Source: Lithospermum erythrorhizon
Lineage: Eukaryota; Streptophyta; Magnoliopsida; Boraginales; Boraginaceae
Assembly (NCBI GenBank): GCA_019722365.1
Contig: JADFUC010001889.1
Span: forward strand, 558,001 to 622,000
Direction: 5' to 3'
Length of the DNA: 64,000 nt
Translations under genes and position numbers: made by a program
The notes under the pieces: generated by a model
The model's database searches: none
What the model was told of the DNA's origin: nothing
The model's input: only the letters and a program-made list of their open reading frames with translations
Shown here: positions 35,695-48,320 of the stretch, piece after piece
Numbering within the stretch: the stretch's first letter is position 1
Layout: each line of letters starts with the position of its first letter

Positions 35695-36248
35695 TATCAA
35701 AATATAATTTCTTTGGAGGTGACGATATTAATAAAATATGATAGAAAAATTCAATTCCCATTCCCCTGTACGAATCTAGTACGATAGACATGTCCCAAAA
35801 CAATGAGATCTTAAAGCATACATCTTCAAACAGTCGATGCATAGTTACATGCCTTATTTTACTTTCAAACTATGATATGCAGGAAACACAAGTTTGATAC
35901 ATAGTTGCAGAGCATGTCATGCAACTACCATTATCATACTCTGATACTCATACCATGTGATTGTGGAATTATGAGCATCTTTATCAGTGAAAAGAAAGGC
36001 CGCAAAATGCGGTCGTCTTCTTGTGTTAATTTTGTCTTCGTCCCAATTTACAGAAGAGTTTAATCCCACATTCAATTGAATGTTTAACCATCCATTGTTT
36101 CATATATTTGGATTTAAGTCCAACATGTCAAGAATCTGGATTTCTGTTATCCACAAGCATAATGGAACATAAGTAGAGTTTGGAACTTGAAATTTGGTGT
36201 AGGTAAGCCTAAACATCACAACTTATATTTAAGCTGGCGTGGAGAACC
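35695..36248. other. Intergenic, nothing recognised
   Basis: No coding, RNA or repeat signature was found between the MITE and the hAT element. Confidence 0.4.
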
Positions 36249-37415
36249 TAGGGATTCGGTTGGACTCGGATAAATCTAGATTCGTGGTCCCGTCGGTCGG
36301 CGGATTTTGGATAATAGGTCGGGCCAGAATGGTTTGTCAGTATTTTGAATGAGCCGGGCCAGGATCAGGTTATCGATGCAGGCAGACCCAGGATTATAAC
36401 CGTCAGGTCAGGTTCGATATTTTTAAATAAAAGCAATCCTGGCGTAGATTTGAAAATAAATTATGTTGGTATTTCATTTTCGGCCTTGACGCGGATAAAC
36501 CTAAACCATTCTCACTTTTCCCCACTTATTGCTATTCTTGGGTCAGAAGAAGCCTACTCCTGTGGAGTTCAAGCGCTCAAAGGCCACTTTGCTAAGGTGT
36601 TATTAATCTCAGATTTTAAGTTATTATTTGAATGTTTATTATTTTTAGTTATTTATTTCGAATTTGTTTTTATTTGAATTTGTTTATTAATTTTAGTTTA
36701 TTAATTTATATATAATTCATGTAATTTATTTATAAACTAAGTGTTCCTCGATTACTCTTGTTGTAGCATAGCAATTTGTTTTGTTGCTATTATCTAATTC
36801 TACCCACTACTTACGTTATTTGATAGTGTTGTAATCTTTGTATGTTGCTTTCAGCGAGCGTCATTTGTTTATTTGTAGACTTTTCTACGTAATGGAATTG
36901 CAGAGTTGAGTGACTTCGACCATAGAGATCTTGGCTTACCTAATTATTTGAATGATGAAATAATTGGGTTTTTACTTCCTGTTGACTTCGATAACCGAGT
37001 CGGATGATATCCTTCCCAGAGCAGTTTGATTTGATTGCTAATGCTACTTGATGTTGATGTTATTAAATGCCTTTGGACATAAATTTGATATTTTTATGGA
37101 GAATGGCTGAGCATTGGAGTTTGCATTTATTTTATATTTATCTCATTGTATCTTTCTTGATTCTTTAAGACTTGTAGTATAGTATAGAAGCAATGAACTT
37201 CTTCTCCCCACCGATCATCTTACCGCGTTTCGTTTGCTACGTAGTATAAACTTGCCGATGGTAGTTTATTAGCGATTAGTTCATGAAGCTTCGTAGTTGA
37301 ATTTGTGAACAATACAGCCTCCATATTTGTTCGTTTGACATGAATGTAATTTTATTGTTCGGGAGGTATTGTGGTTGAGCCGTGGATCATTCTACGTTGG
37401 CGGAAAGGTGAAACT

Positions 37416-39605
37416 ATGTCGGATTATTGGGACATGGACGAAAACAATGAGTTGGAAGATGGAGTCAACTCGACAGATGTCTCTAGAGTTGTAAGTCCCC
37501 CTGCTAAACGCCCTGCTAAACGTCCTGCTAATTATAAACCTCCTTCTGAACCTCCTATAAGACAAGTTAGGACTCAATCTTTAACTAGTACTGGTGGAAG
37601 TGGTGAGAATGATAGAACTTATTCTAATTTGTGGCTTCACTTTGAGAAAATTGAGAATAAAAGAGCAAGATGTTTGCATTGTTTAAAAACTTATGCAGCT
37701 GATACTAATAAACATGGAACTGGATCTTTAAATAATCATATCACAAGGTGTCCATCAGCTCAGGTGGAATAAGAACATTGTTAAGCATAAAGATAAAAAT
37801 CAACTTGGGAATTAAGCCAGTTTATGTGCTAAACAAAGTGATGGATCCGTGCCATAGTTGGTACAAAGACTAAAGCCCTTGATATTCGAGAAACTTAGGG
37901 ATTAACATACAACAATAAATATAGTTGATGAGTTATCATTGAATTTTTGTTGAAGGAGAAGGATTTAGGGAGTTTGTTAGACTATTAGAGCCTAGGTTTA
38001 AACTTCCTCGTAGAATCTTATTCTTTGCTTGATTGTTTTAGATTGTATGAAAAGGAAAAGCATGTGTTGAAAAAGTTGCTTAAAGATCAAAGGTTGTGCT
38101 TAACTTCTGAATCGTTGGACTTGATTTAGAATATTAGTTACTTGGTTTTGGTACTCTACTTATATTGATGATAGTTGGAACCTTAGAAAAAAATCTTGAA
38201 CTTTTCTTTGGTGAGAGTCATAAAGGTGAAATAATAGGGAAATTATTGAGACTTGTTTGAATGAATGGGGGTTTGATAAGATTCCTAACGATGTATTGAT
38301 AATCGTCTTGAATAGTGGAAATTTATAGATTACTTGAAACAAGGTAATTGGCGGGAGAATGTTGTGAATAATAAATCTTTGCGTGTCGGATGTCTTCTTT
38401 CATGTACTAACCTCGTTGTTAAAAGAAAGGATTTGAAAAAGAGCACTCTCTTGATCTTGAAGATTACATGTGTGCTATGAAGTTTGTGAGTCATCTCACC
38501 GAAGGAGTAAATTGTTTCAAAGAATGTGTGTTGCCTTGGAGAAAATTGAGTGTAGGAAGGGGGTTTGTCTTGATGTCGACACCCGATGGAATTCGATGTT
38601 CTTGATGCTTGAAATAGCAATTAAGTATCAAAAAGCTTTCAATAGGTTGAGGAGGGAAGATTCTAGTTATTGTAGTTATTTAAAGCTTTGAAAGAACAAA
38701 TGTTCTACCAGATCGCCTCGGTAATGATGATTGGCTAAAAGTGGCATTTGTCAAGTTTCTAGGTTTGTTTATGAGTACACTTTAGCATTTTAAGTTTGTA
38801 ATTTTGTCACGTCTTCCTCATTCTTTAAACAGAATTATTTATGATGTATGCTGACAATAAGAAAACTGTAAAGAAATGATGATGATCTTGTTTTGAAGAA
38901 AATGGTGACAATATGAAAGTGAAATTTGATAAGTATTGGATTAATGCTTGAGTATTTAGAATTTCATCGATGCTTATCGATGATTGTCTTGATCTAGATA
39001 TAAGTTTAAGTACCTCAGTTTTCTTTAAAAAGTTATATGGTGAGAATATTGTAGGAAGATTAGTGAAGAGGGTAAGCGATGGTTGACAAAATTAGATTGG
39101 AATTAGAAGTCTTGTATCGAGAATACATGGATCGATATGCCTCCGAAGTAGTCAATGAAAAATTCTAAATATGTTAATGAAAGAGAATCCATCAAATTAG
39201 GAAGATATGGATTACGAATTTCAAATGGAATTAGATGTGGAGGAATCCTTGGAGATTAAATGTGAGTTGACTGATATTTGAGTGAACATGTGAGAAAATT
39301 TGGAGCTTTTGAACATTCTAGAATGGTGGAAAATAAATTCTACGAGATATTCTGTTTTGTCTAAGATTGCTAGAGATATTTTAGCTATTCCAGTTTCTAC
39401 AGTTGCTTCTGAACAAGCATTTAGCACAGGAGGTAGAGTTTTGAATGAGTATAGAAGTTCTTTGAAACCGAAAACGGTCGAAATGCTTGTGTGTGCTCAA
39501 AGTTGGTTAAAAACTAAGGATGACCAGATCGATTTGAAGACTACCATGGAAGATGTTGAGAAGTTTGAGAAAACTTCATATGGTATGTTCATAATTTCAT
39601 ATTAG
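37416..39605 (+). pseudogene. hAT transposase (BED finger, dimerisation domain), broken
   Basis: The frame from ATG 37416 (MSDYWDMDENNELEDG) has a basic Pro/Lys-rich linker and then a BED zinc finger: WLHFEKIENKRARCLHC ... NNHITRC (about 37630-37755), the DNA-binding part of hAT transposases. The middle (37.78-39.29 kb) shows family-like text in changing frames (for example LVRLLEPRFKLP near 37975 and LDVDTRWNSMFLML near 38570, the latter a conserved hAT block). The C-terminus 39300-39605 is open: ILAIPVSTVASEQAFSTGGR then LKPKTVEMLVCAQSWLK, the hAT dimerisation domain. At least several stops and frameshifts make it non-functional. Confidence 0.85.
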
Positions 39606-40130
39606 TATTCTTTTAATTATTATGTATTTTTTTTTTCACATTTTTTATATTTAACACTAATATATCTATTTTATTTTTGTAGGCATTAAATCTACTTTTT
39701 GAAGGCTGCTTGAGAGTTGTATGCATGATGTATTGATGGAAGATGGATTTATAGTGCGTTTATATCATTATTCTTGTAATTATGTATTTTTTTTGCTTTT
39801 ATATATTTATTTAGCACTAATATATTTATTTAATTTTGTATAGGTGAATCTTATTTTAGATGCTTCTTGAGTGTGTTTTGAATATATCGATTTATTTCGA
39901 CATTTTTCTTGTATTTTTGGACATTTGGAATTTAATATTCTAGTATTTGAATGATTAGACTTGTATTATTCTTGTATTTGGACATTTGAACTTATTATTG
40001 AAGTATTTGGACATTTTGAACTTATTATTGTTCATGTTAATAGATATTTGGAGTTTTGAATTTTATTATGTTATTATTTTGGTCAAAAACAAAGATGGTT
40101 TCGGATTAATAAATATTGTATTTGGACATT
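39606..40130 (+). repeat. Duplicated tail segments of the hAT element
   Basis: Two intron-like segments (about 39615-39682 and 39778-39843) share AATTATGTATTTTTTTT, ...CACTAATATAT and a TTTTGTA(TA)G end. Beyond them, units around TATTTGGACATTTGAACTTA recur three to four times (about 39910-40060). Confidence 0.6.
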
Positions 40131-40605
40131 TGATTTTTGTGTAAATATTGTATATAGTTAACTTAACTTGAGTACAAAATATAAATAAAATGCATTTTGA
40201 TCTAATAAAAATCGGCCATAAATAAAAAATCTAGCCCAATCTAATAAGAAATTAAATTTGATAAAAGCGGGCGAGAATCGGTATATCCAATCGGTCGACA
40301 GTTTAGGATAAGCCGGACGGACCTATCTTTTTCTAAAAATCCAAAATCCGGTTCGGATTTTTGCTGAAAATCCGGTAAATCGGTCGATCGCCCTACGAGG
40401 AACACTCGCGCAATTGGTTGATTAAGATCTTTTAGATGTATTAATAAAATTTGGACTTTTCTTATCGATACATTGATTGATTTTATACGAATCCTCATAG
40501 ATTCGTAAGATGGTATAGTAGTCGGTTAAATCCATGTGCTTTTCATCAAATTGATTATACAGTAAACTCCGAGAAAGCGGTTTATATAACGCTTTGTAAC
40601 TCCAT

Positions 40606-40930
40606 TGTTGGAAATGGTGACCAAATACATGTGACCCAGTGTTTGACAATTCAGCTTTACTCTTGGCTAGTCTATCACGGTGTGATAGGTTGTTAGTGTG
40701 TTAGTTGGAACTCTCTCTACTTTGTGTGAGAAAACCTTAGCTTTATGCATTAGAATCTTTGTGACTCCCTTCTTCACTATCGGGTCCTTCTAATCTCATC
40801 TTAGTGTGAGGTCTTAGTCGGGTTTGTGGAAGGTAAAGGGTTGAGTTGCCCGCAGGTCGATTAGCCTGAGTTTGATAGAGAATCAAAGTGCAGGGGTGAG
40901 CCAAGCCAGGGCAACAACGATATCGATCTC
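40606..40930 (+). repeat. 5' LTR of the 40.6-kb copia element
   Basis: Starts TGTTGGAAATGG after CCAT; its right end was set where similarity to the 3' copy stops (GATATCGATCTC). Confidence 0.65.
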
Positions 40931-41640
40931 CTTGGTGGTGGCCAGGAAGCATGTTTTGATTGTTGTCATGAATTTTGAATCGCCCGTACCCAGCCGAGGG
41001 CCGTCGGAGAGTTGTGGGAGGAAGTTGTACTTAAATTGAGGAGAGCCACTTGAGTTCGTTTGTCGGACTTGGAGAATTTGTTGCCACCTAGTGTTTGAAG
41101 CCTCGTTGGAGTTACTGTGTTCCAGATCGGAGCCGTTCGCCGGAGTTTTTTTGTAGAGGGTCGCCGGAATCGCTAAGGAGGTGTTGGGGGATACATTCGT
41201 GAGTAAAGCCCCTGCAGAACCTCGTCGGATCTGAAGGCGGCCAGGAGACGGGGAGAGGCGCGGATCACATTCCACTTAGGAGTTGCAGATTTAACGGGCA
41301 TTGCCGGAGTTCGCTAGAGGCTGTAGAGCGATCGTGCCGGAGGTAGCGGAGGTCGGGCTGTTCTTTGTAAATAGTAGCTTGGCATGAGCAGTGGCGCGTT
41401 ACGGTACCTTATGATAGTAAGAAGGCTTAATCCCTTTTCAATTTCGAGTTTATTGTTTAACTTTTTGTTATTTGAAATCGGATCACGGGCTCCGGTTGTG
41501 TCTTTGATTTAAATGTCTTTGTGAGATTTGTATCGTTTGTGTAAATTGTGTTAGGCGATTTTGTGTTTAGTACTTAAAATTTGAATCTTTGTGATATTTG
41601 TGCTATATTTGATTTGTTATTTTCATATTTTTGTTATATG
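40931..41640 (+). other. Copia leader, GC-richer
   Basis: Untranslated leader between LTR and gag, with no clear PBS (CTTGGTGGTGG lies at the expected place). The open frame on the opposite strand (40883-41275) is a shadow. Confidence 0.4.
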
Positions 41641-42370
41641 ATGTCTGGTGCAAATCAATATGGTATGGTTCCATTTAACGGAAAATCTGATTTTAGCATG
41701 TGGAAATAAAAATCAAGTGTGTTTTGATTCAACAAAAATATTTTAAGGCTGTTAGTCAGATTTATGTAGCTACGACAACAAAAGAAAACAAGATTGAAAT
41801 GAATGAAAATGCATGTTCTATAATTTACCTGAACTTATCTGACTCTGTGATTAGAAAAGTTGGAATTATAGAATGTGCTAAAACTGTGTGGGATAAGCTG
41901 AATAGTCTATATACCGAAACCTCTTTTGCCCAGTAGAATGTTCTTGTTGGAGAAGTTTTTTAAATTTAGATTAGATATGTCTAAGGATATTGATGAGAAT
42001 CTAGATGTTTTTACAAAACTGATAGCAGATATTAAGTTGTCTGGTGATAAGAACATAGATGATTAACTCTCATTTATACTTTTTGAATCTTATTCCTGAT
42101 TCGTTTAATGATGTGAAATGCTATTAAGTATGGTAGAGATGATGTGACCAACGTATTGTGGTTATTAATTAGTAAGAGTAGGTAGATTTGAGGCAATGTG
42201 TGGGGGAGTAGAAGTGCAGGGAGGTGTAAATGAGGGGTAAATGTAGGATAGGTTTAATGTCCAAAGAATGCGGGTTATGGAAGTATGAGGAGAAAAACAC
42301 TTACGAAGAAGGGTAGATCTAAATTTGGAGCACAATGTGAGAGATGTTATAAGCTATCATGAATGACGTT
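41641..42370 (+). pseudogene. Copia gag, broken
   Basis: ATG 41641 gives MSGANQYGMVPFNGKSDFSM then W, the start of a UBN2-type copia gag (FxGxNFSxWK). A frame shift near 41700 leads to CVLIQQKYFKAV, AKTVWDKLNSLYTET (about 41880) and later LDMSKDIDENLD and IPDSFNDVK (about 42090), all in family order. A degenerate zinc knuckle CERCYK with ...IKDCPKPKKN spans about 42335-42405. Confidence 0.8.
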
Positions 42371-42926
42371 ATTTGATTAAGGATTGTCCTAAGCCTAAAA
42401 AGAACCAACATCATGTGTATGATAATGTGGCTGTTTGTGAGGATAATTTGGGTGATATTTTCATGATTAATAACCTTTGTGATTATCCTAGTTTGAATAA
42501 TATGTTGTCTGATCCTTTGTGTGATTCTGATTGGTTAGTAGACTTTGGTTCCACTTTTCATGTAACTCCTATAAGCATATGTTTTCAAACTATAAAGAGA
42601 TTGAGCATGGATTTATGTGTATGGCGAATTCGAAAAACTGTAATGTTATAGGAATAGGAGATGTATGTCTTAGGTTCTCTTCTGATTTTGAGTTTACCTT
42701 GAAGAATGTTAGGCATGTTCCTGAATTACGGTATAATTTGCTATCTTGTGCTTGTAAGAGGATGTTAGTGCGGAAAAAATGGGGGAAGGGAGTTATGAAA
42801 ATTAGAAGAGTTTCTTATTGTTTTTATTCTTGTGAAGAAGAAAATAAACTTTTGTATGTTTGTCATCTTGAACTGTTGATACTTATGAACACTAATATTG
42901 ATGATAAAATCTATTTTCTAGAATAA
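42371..42926 (+). pseudogene. Copia protease and N-terminal integrase-linker remnant
   Basis: Continuing from gag: DWLVDFGSTFHVTP (about 42528) is the copia aspartic protease active-site block, normally D-S-G, here DFG, so the catalytic triad is lost. In the next frame NYKEIEHGFMCMANSKNCN and IGIGDVCL ... LKNVRHVPELRYNLLS follow in the usual order. The text fades at about 42930, where the GAG-pre-integrase domain should start. Confidence 0.8.
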
Positions 42927-43590
42927 TAGATTAGGTTATAAAGTGATAGAAGATTAGGGTACTAATAATCGTAGTCACTTAAGTAGTGATAAGTTGCCTT
43001 CCGTTCCACTTAGGTAGACATGTGCTAGGAAAGTAACTTAAGGTGAATTTGTTGATGATGCTCAGTGAGGTGGGCGTGTGCTCATTAGTTCGATGAGGTG
43101 GAGAATGATTTGATTGATGAAATGCGTGTATTTACTTTGGTTAATCATTTGATTCTTTAAGGAATTTCTTCAAGGAGGGAATAGATTATGCTTAATTATT
43201 CTTGATCCTATTGTCATATGTATGCCATGTTTAAGCACGTTTACTCTCTTCTATCATTGTTTTTGTGAGAATTTTGAAATGAAAAACTTAGTATGGAATA
43301 AAAATGCATATGTTGAGTTTTTGAGTAAATTTTCAATCTTTCATGTTATATCTGTGAATATGCATGTTGGTACTCCTTGTGTGTTGAGTAGTATGCCTCA
43401 TTTGAATGCCATGAAATGGGCATTGAGGATTACCATTTTCAATCTTTATTATTATATCTGAACCATGTTGAAATTTTCACTTTGTGTGTTGAGTAGTATG
43501 TCATTTGGAATACTGAATAAGTTGTTGAGTACTTAAAACCCCATGCGATGGTGGTTGGGGACTTCCAGTAATACGTCTTTTATTTAGTCA

Positions 43591-43850
43591 TTTCGTATGA
43601 TCTATTAACTTATTGAGTGTTTGTTAATAGTGATGTGGTTTTGTATTTTCGTTGTGTTTGCCGAACTCGAGGACCTTTTGTGGTAGAGTTACGTCGCTGT
43701 GGACTTGACATGCTTTAGTGTTAAATTAATACCGTTGTCGAACTGCGATGACCTTTTGTGGTAAAGTTACGTCACTTTTGTGGACTTGATATGCTTAGTG
43801 TTCATGTCTTTGTTTAATAGAACTTCGATGACCGTTAATAACTTAGTTAA
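43591..43850 (+). repeat. Tandem ~80-bp repeat, left block
   Basis: Units contain GAACTCGAGGACCTTTTGTG, GTAGAGTTACGTCGC and TGTGGACTTGACATGCTT. About two to three degenerate units lie here and the array resumes at 46115. Confidence 0.75.
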
Positions 43851-43977
43851 GGTAAGTATTATTGTAATATTGTTTGGGGTTTAGAAATTTAAATTTTTGT
43901 TAGAGTTGTGTTGTTAAGCCAGAGACGAAATAAACCCTTAGAAACGAGAAAGTGAGCGGCTAACGCAGAATATTTTT

Positions 43978-46109
43978 TGTAATGCCCAGACTGGCGTGAA
44001 ACATAGTTATCGAATCTTATCGTCATCAAATGTTTAACTAGCACCCGTGAAAGGGCGAACTCCTCCCATTATTTTCCTCAAAATTTTCTTCCATTTTTCT
44101 TCCCTCATTTAGCGAGGCAGTTCTTAAATATCGCGGAGAGTTTAAATTACTGCGTGTTGGAGTTAAGAAAGTTCGAATCTTTTGGAGTATGTTTTGAGTT
44201 TGAGGATGTTGAGTTTTTTAGGATGTTGAGTTGACTTTGAGTTTTGATATTTATTATGTTATAGAATTGCCATTTAAGCTTAGATTATCGTATAAGAGTT
44301 GATAATTATCGATTTATGGGGTTGAAAAATGTTGAGGATTATAGTTGACTTTTGTTGACTTTTTCTAAATGGGTTTAAATTGATAGAAGTGTACTCTTGG
44401 ACTTTATTTAGGATTGTTTTGAGGTGTAAGTTGTGATTTTTAGGTGATTAAAGAATGTTCGGATATTACGAGTTTTGTAAGTTGGATAGTGAATTGATTT
44501 GAGATTAAAGATGGTTAGAAAATGTATTGATTAGTTGTTAATATCGGAGCGTTAGGACCTTTAAAACTAGTAATTGGAACTCGATCGTTAATAGGAAAGG
44601 TTAGGAACTCGAGTTGGAATAAAAGGTGATAGGGAAACTTTGTTGGGTTATTTTGGGGAGTATCGATATGAGATTATATATATAGAGTAGAATGTTATAG
44701 TACTAGTTGTGTGTTATAAGTAGTAATTATAATTTTAGATCTTTTTAGGCGTTGATCGCGGGGAAAGGTCATTTGTTGTGATTTGCTTGTGGAGTTTCAT
44801 TTAGTTAACGAGGTGAGTATCTATCTACATGGTGTTGATTAACTATTTGATTCTGGATATGTGTATGTGTATATATGCTTGATTTTGTGTTGAATTATAT
44901 GTTGATTATGCGTTGTGGGTTGAGTCGTTGCGTGTGTTTGTGGTCTTATAAGTCGTGCAGTGTTTTGAGGAGTTGTTGAATTAGTATTAGGAAGAGTTGT
45001 ATATGAGTTGATGTTGTCGGTTGAGTTGTTGGTCAGTATCTTGCCGTTCCTATACGATTTGGTAGATTTGCCTCGTACATGGGGATCATGATTCTTCGTA
45101 CGCATTACGGTCGGTGATAAACATGTCGACGGACATAAGTTTCTCACAGTTGAGGTTGATTATATGCGCATTAGTTGCTTAGAAATCCCGGACTTATATT
45201 GAGTTGTAGGATTGTTGAGTTGTGAAGTTATTGAGTTGACCAGTTATTGAGTTGATCTGTGTTGAGTTGTTGAGTTGATACTATTAAATGAGGTTGTTGA
45301 GTTGATACCATTGTTGAGTTGTTGAGTTGATACTATTGTTGAGTTGGGTTATTTGAGTTACTGGTCGTTTAGGTTGGTAGTGTCGTTGTTGTCGGAGTGG
45401 ATAGAGTATGAGTCGATTGGTTGTGCGTGTTATTTACAATTTTTCTTGAGATATATGTTATTGTTGATTGCCATCATTTTGGATAGTGCACTTAGTAACA
45501 ATTTGCCCAGCCATATGAAAATGATAATAAAGCGCTTGTAACTTTATATTAAGATCTAAGTTGAACAATATCATATACCACTTATCTGTCGTATGAAATA
45601 TTAATTCCTTTGATACGCTATTGCGTGATTGGAAGTTGATTTCATTCTTGAGATATATATTCACTAAGAACTGGCGACTTACGCTATTAAAGCTATGGCG
45701 GCAATTTATTCTTCAGAGTTGACGAGGTGGTGTTGTTCTTTAAACGGTTTCTTGGCGTTTGTCTTTGAAGAGCTTTAGGTGGTGGCGATTGATCCTCCGC
45801 AGTCTCTTTTATTTTGTTGGATTGTGATTTGTTATGCAGCCATAGTTGTTATTTTGAGATGGCATTGTTGTAGGTTGTTGTATTGGTACTATGGGTTATG
45901 TTGTATATTAGTTGTTGTTATGTGGTTAGGAATACCACAATGGATCCTTTTTCTTAAAAAGATGTTGTAGATTAGTTGTATATTTTTTTGTTGATTTGTT
46001 TGAGACATGTTTCGCTAAAATCGAGTCATCGATCGATTGGTGACTCTGGTGTCCGAGGATTTGGGGCGATTAACCTCGGGGAAATCTGAGCACAGGCGGG
46101 TCGTTCTGA
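43978..46109 (+). mobile_element. Solo LTR of the gypsy family, inserted in the tandem array
   Basis: Starts TGTAATGCCC, as do many plant Tekay-type LTRs, and ends GGTCGTTCTGA where the LTR at 18040-20351 ends GGTCGTTACA. Shared blocks include GTTGACTTTTGTTGACTTTT (44347) and CATGTCGACGGACATAAGTT (45122). No PBS follows and there is no coding interior. Flanks TTTTT and TTTGT match 4 of 5. Short GTTGAGTTG repeats lie at 45190-45360. Confidence 0.7.
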
Positions 46110-46114
46110 TTTGT

Positions 46115-46560
46115 TTGTGGTAGAGGATTACATGCGTTTGTGGACTTGACATGCTTAGTATTTGTGTCTTTGTTGCCGAACTCGAGGACCTTTGTGGTAG
46201 AGTTAAATCGCTTTGTGGAGTTGACGTGCTTAGTGTTACGTGTGTTTGTTTATTAGCTCGAGGGGCTGTGGTAGAGTTACGTCCTTTTGTGGACTTCTTG
46301 ACGCACTTAGTATTCGTGTCTACGTTGTGAACTTCGAGGACGCCCATTAATTCGCATCCCCTTCTTTGTGGACTTGGCATGCTTTGAGATCGTGTCCTTG
46401 ATCTTTGTGACTTGACATGCTTTGTGTTCTTGTCGATGTTTTTTTGTGTGTGTACTTAGGCATGTTTGTTCTGTCTCGTTTTTTGTGATGTGAGTGTATT
46501 GTCCTTTGTGGACTTGGCATGCTTGGTGTTATTGCTTGATCCGTAAAGTACGCTTTGTGT
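46115..46560 (+). repeat. Tandem ~80-bp repeat, right block
   Basis: About five more degenerate units of the array at 43591-43850, with the same words (TGTGGACTTGACATGCTTAG, CTCGAGGACC, TGTGGTAGAGTTA). An open frame on the opposite strand (46015-46380) is a consequence of the repeat. Confidence 0.8.
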
Positions 46561-46658
46561 CTGACTCTTGAATTACTTGTATATACTTTTTAATTACGAG
46601 GTAATAGTTTGGCGATGATGGTTCTACGATTGTTAGATTAAATAGAAATACCTTGGAT

Positions 46659-46991
46659 TGTTGGAAATATTGGCGCGATAATACATGTGACCTGATCCAA
46701 ATTTACAACTGACCAGCTTCTTTCTTACTTTAGTCTATGATAGGTTGTTAGTGTGTTAGTTGGAACCATCTCTATTTGTGAAAAAACCATGAGCTTTGTG
46801 CGTTAAGTCTTTGTGACTCCTTAGCCCCATTATCAGTCGCCCCAATTTCATTTTAGTGTGAAGTGCTTGGTCGGGTTTTGTGGAATGTAAGGGTTGGGTT
46901 CTTGCTTGGGTCGATTAGCGACACAAGTTTGATAGAAGAATCAAGCGAGCTGAGAATGGTAAGCAAATGACAGCGATATCGATTCTCAACA
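46659..46991 (+). repeat. 3' LTR of the 40.6-kb copia element
   Basis: Starts TGTTGGAAATATTGG and ends about GATTCTCAACA. Matches 40606-40930. Confidence 0.65.
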
Positions 46992-48030
46992 ATTATAATC
47001 ATTGCATTAATACAAATCCCGTGTGTTAAATGTCGACTGCTTAAATGTTGATCTACATACTTGCTTGTGAAGTTAAACTCTATATCAGCATGCAGTATCA
47101 AGGTTATCCAACTACTCAGTAAGAGTCAGTATCTATCTAAATGAGAGAGTGTTAGGGGGCAGGGAGGGGTCAGGGCAGCAGGCGTTACAGATCATAATAA
47201 TGAGATGCATGGTAATTTCACTACTAATATGAATGCGTGTACTAAATAAATTTCGTGTCTACCACTTAACACCTTACTAATTTAAAGCTAATAATAGTTT
47301 TGATAAATAAATTGGTGGCCAGCATTATGGACCCAGGAAAAACACAGCGTGTGGTCAAGTAATTAACAATAAGAAACCAGAAAGCATCTCTAACTAACTA
47401 ATCATTAGAAGAATATAAATTGAGTATTAGAAATTTAGAATACCATTTTATCTCTACGCTTTAGGTATTTAGAAATTAAATGTAGCTGTCCACTTTTTTT
47501 TTGTGACATTGCTTTCAATACCTTCAAATTTGTTTGATTTGTTGTCCTTGGTACTTCTTACTATATATCTTTCACAGAAAAGCTAAGCATTTATTAAACG
47601 TTTCCAAATGCAAATATATCTATCGGAGTAGTAAATAGATTAGCTTGCGTTCAGTATAAAGTACGTGCATAATGTAATATTACCTCGCTTTTTACAGTTA
47701 GGATGCAAAGTGTGAAATAAATCGTATTACTTGTGCCGAGGTCATTTTGGGAATCTGTGGAGGAGTTAATCGGATGTCGCCCGATTGATCGGGGGGTAGA
47801 GGCACAAACTATGATTAAAATACAAAGTTAGCTGCTAAGCATGAAATTAAATTGACATGTATAGGGAGAATTTAGGATGATGAATGCTGGCATTACAGTT
47901 AACATCGGTTGAGATATGGTTCGAGGCCTGTACAATGATATGACTTTTCTGAGTCTTAGTCTAATACGGAGTACATTAAGTATTAGAGATAATTGAATAA
48001 ACAATTTTCGAAGTTTGACAAAAAGTCTAT
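46992..48030. other. Intergenic, no gene seen
   Basis: No domain-bearing frame. Nothing classified. Confidence 0.4.
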
Positions 48031-48307
48031 TTAGTTCTCGAGTTTGTATTGGTATAATGATATTTATTAGACTTACAAATTTGTTGTATAAATAATCATT
48101 TTATGTTCTATTGACATTATTAATAAGTAACTCAACTACATACCATTGCAGCATTCTAAGTTTTATGCTAATACTTTTATTAGGCAATAATTGTATTTGA
48201 ATATTATTGTACGGGCCTGTGAATATTAGTCGAGTAGGTTATATCATGATAGTATATATTGTATACATTCTGAATGAATAACACTCGAGAGATTGTCATA
48301 TTCTACA
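48031..48307 (+). repeat. 3' end of a copia-type LTR (approximate start)
   Basis: Inferred from the PBS-like sequence that follows TTCTACA at 48307. The start of the LTR was not located. Confidence 0.4.
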
Positions 48308-48320
48308 TGGAATCAGAGTC
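48308..48320 (+). other. Primer-binding site
   Basis: TGGAATCAGAGTC resembles the Met-tRNA PBS TGGTATCAGAGCC. Sequence from here to about 49.0 kb would be the leader of this + strand element; copia pol on the same strand is found at 57.64-58.59 kb, beyond the later insertions. Confidence 0.5.

Larger units (their letters stand above)
36249..40395 (+). mobile_element. hAT DNA transposon, degraded autonomous copy
   Basis: Ends TAGGGATTCGGTTGGAC and (complement) TAGGGCGATCGACCGATTT, with matching subterminal GCGGATTTTGGAT and CCGGATTTTGGAT blocks. These enclose 4147 bp with an hAT transposase remnant. Flanks GGAGAACC and CGAGGAAC are at best a decayed 8-bp target duplication. Upstream of the transposase (36345-37370) lies leader or intron sequence; a frame at 36345-36677 lies in the subterminal region and is probably not a gene. 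Confidence 0.75.
40606..46991 (+). mobile_element. Ty1/copia element with partial interior and nested solo LTR
   Basis: LTRs at 40606-40930 and 46659-46991 share TGTTGGAAAT starts, the block GATAGGTTGTTAGTGTGTTA, CTTTGTGACTCC and a GATATCGAT end region. The interior carries gag and protease remnants (41641-42926) and then an ~80-bp tandem array. Integrase and RT are not recognisable. A gypsy solo LTR of 2.1 kb is inserted at 43978. No target duplication was found, and LTR ends are approximate. Confidence 0.7.

Noticed and set aside
36345..36677. 110-codon frame
   Set aside because: Starts within the hAT subterminal repeats and has no domain; probably leader or intron sequence.
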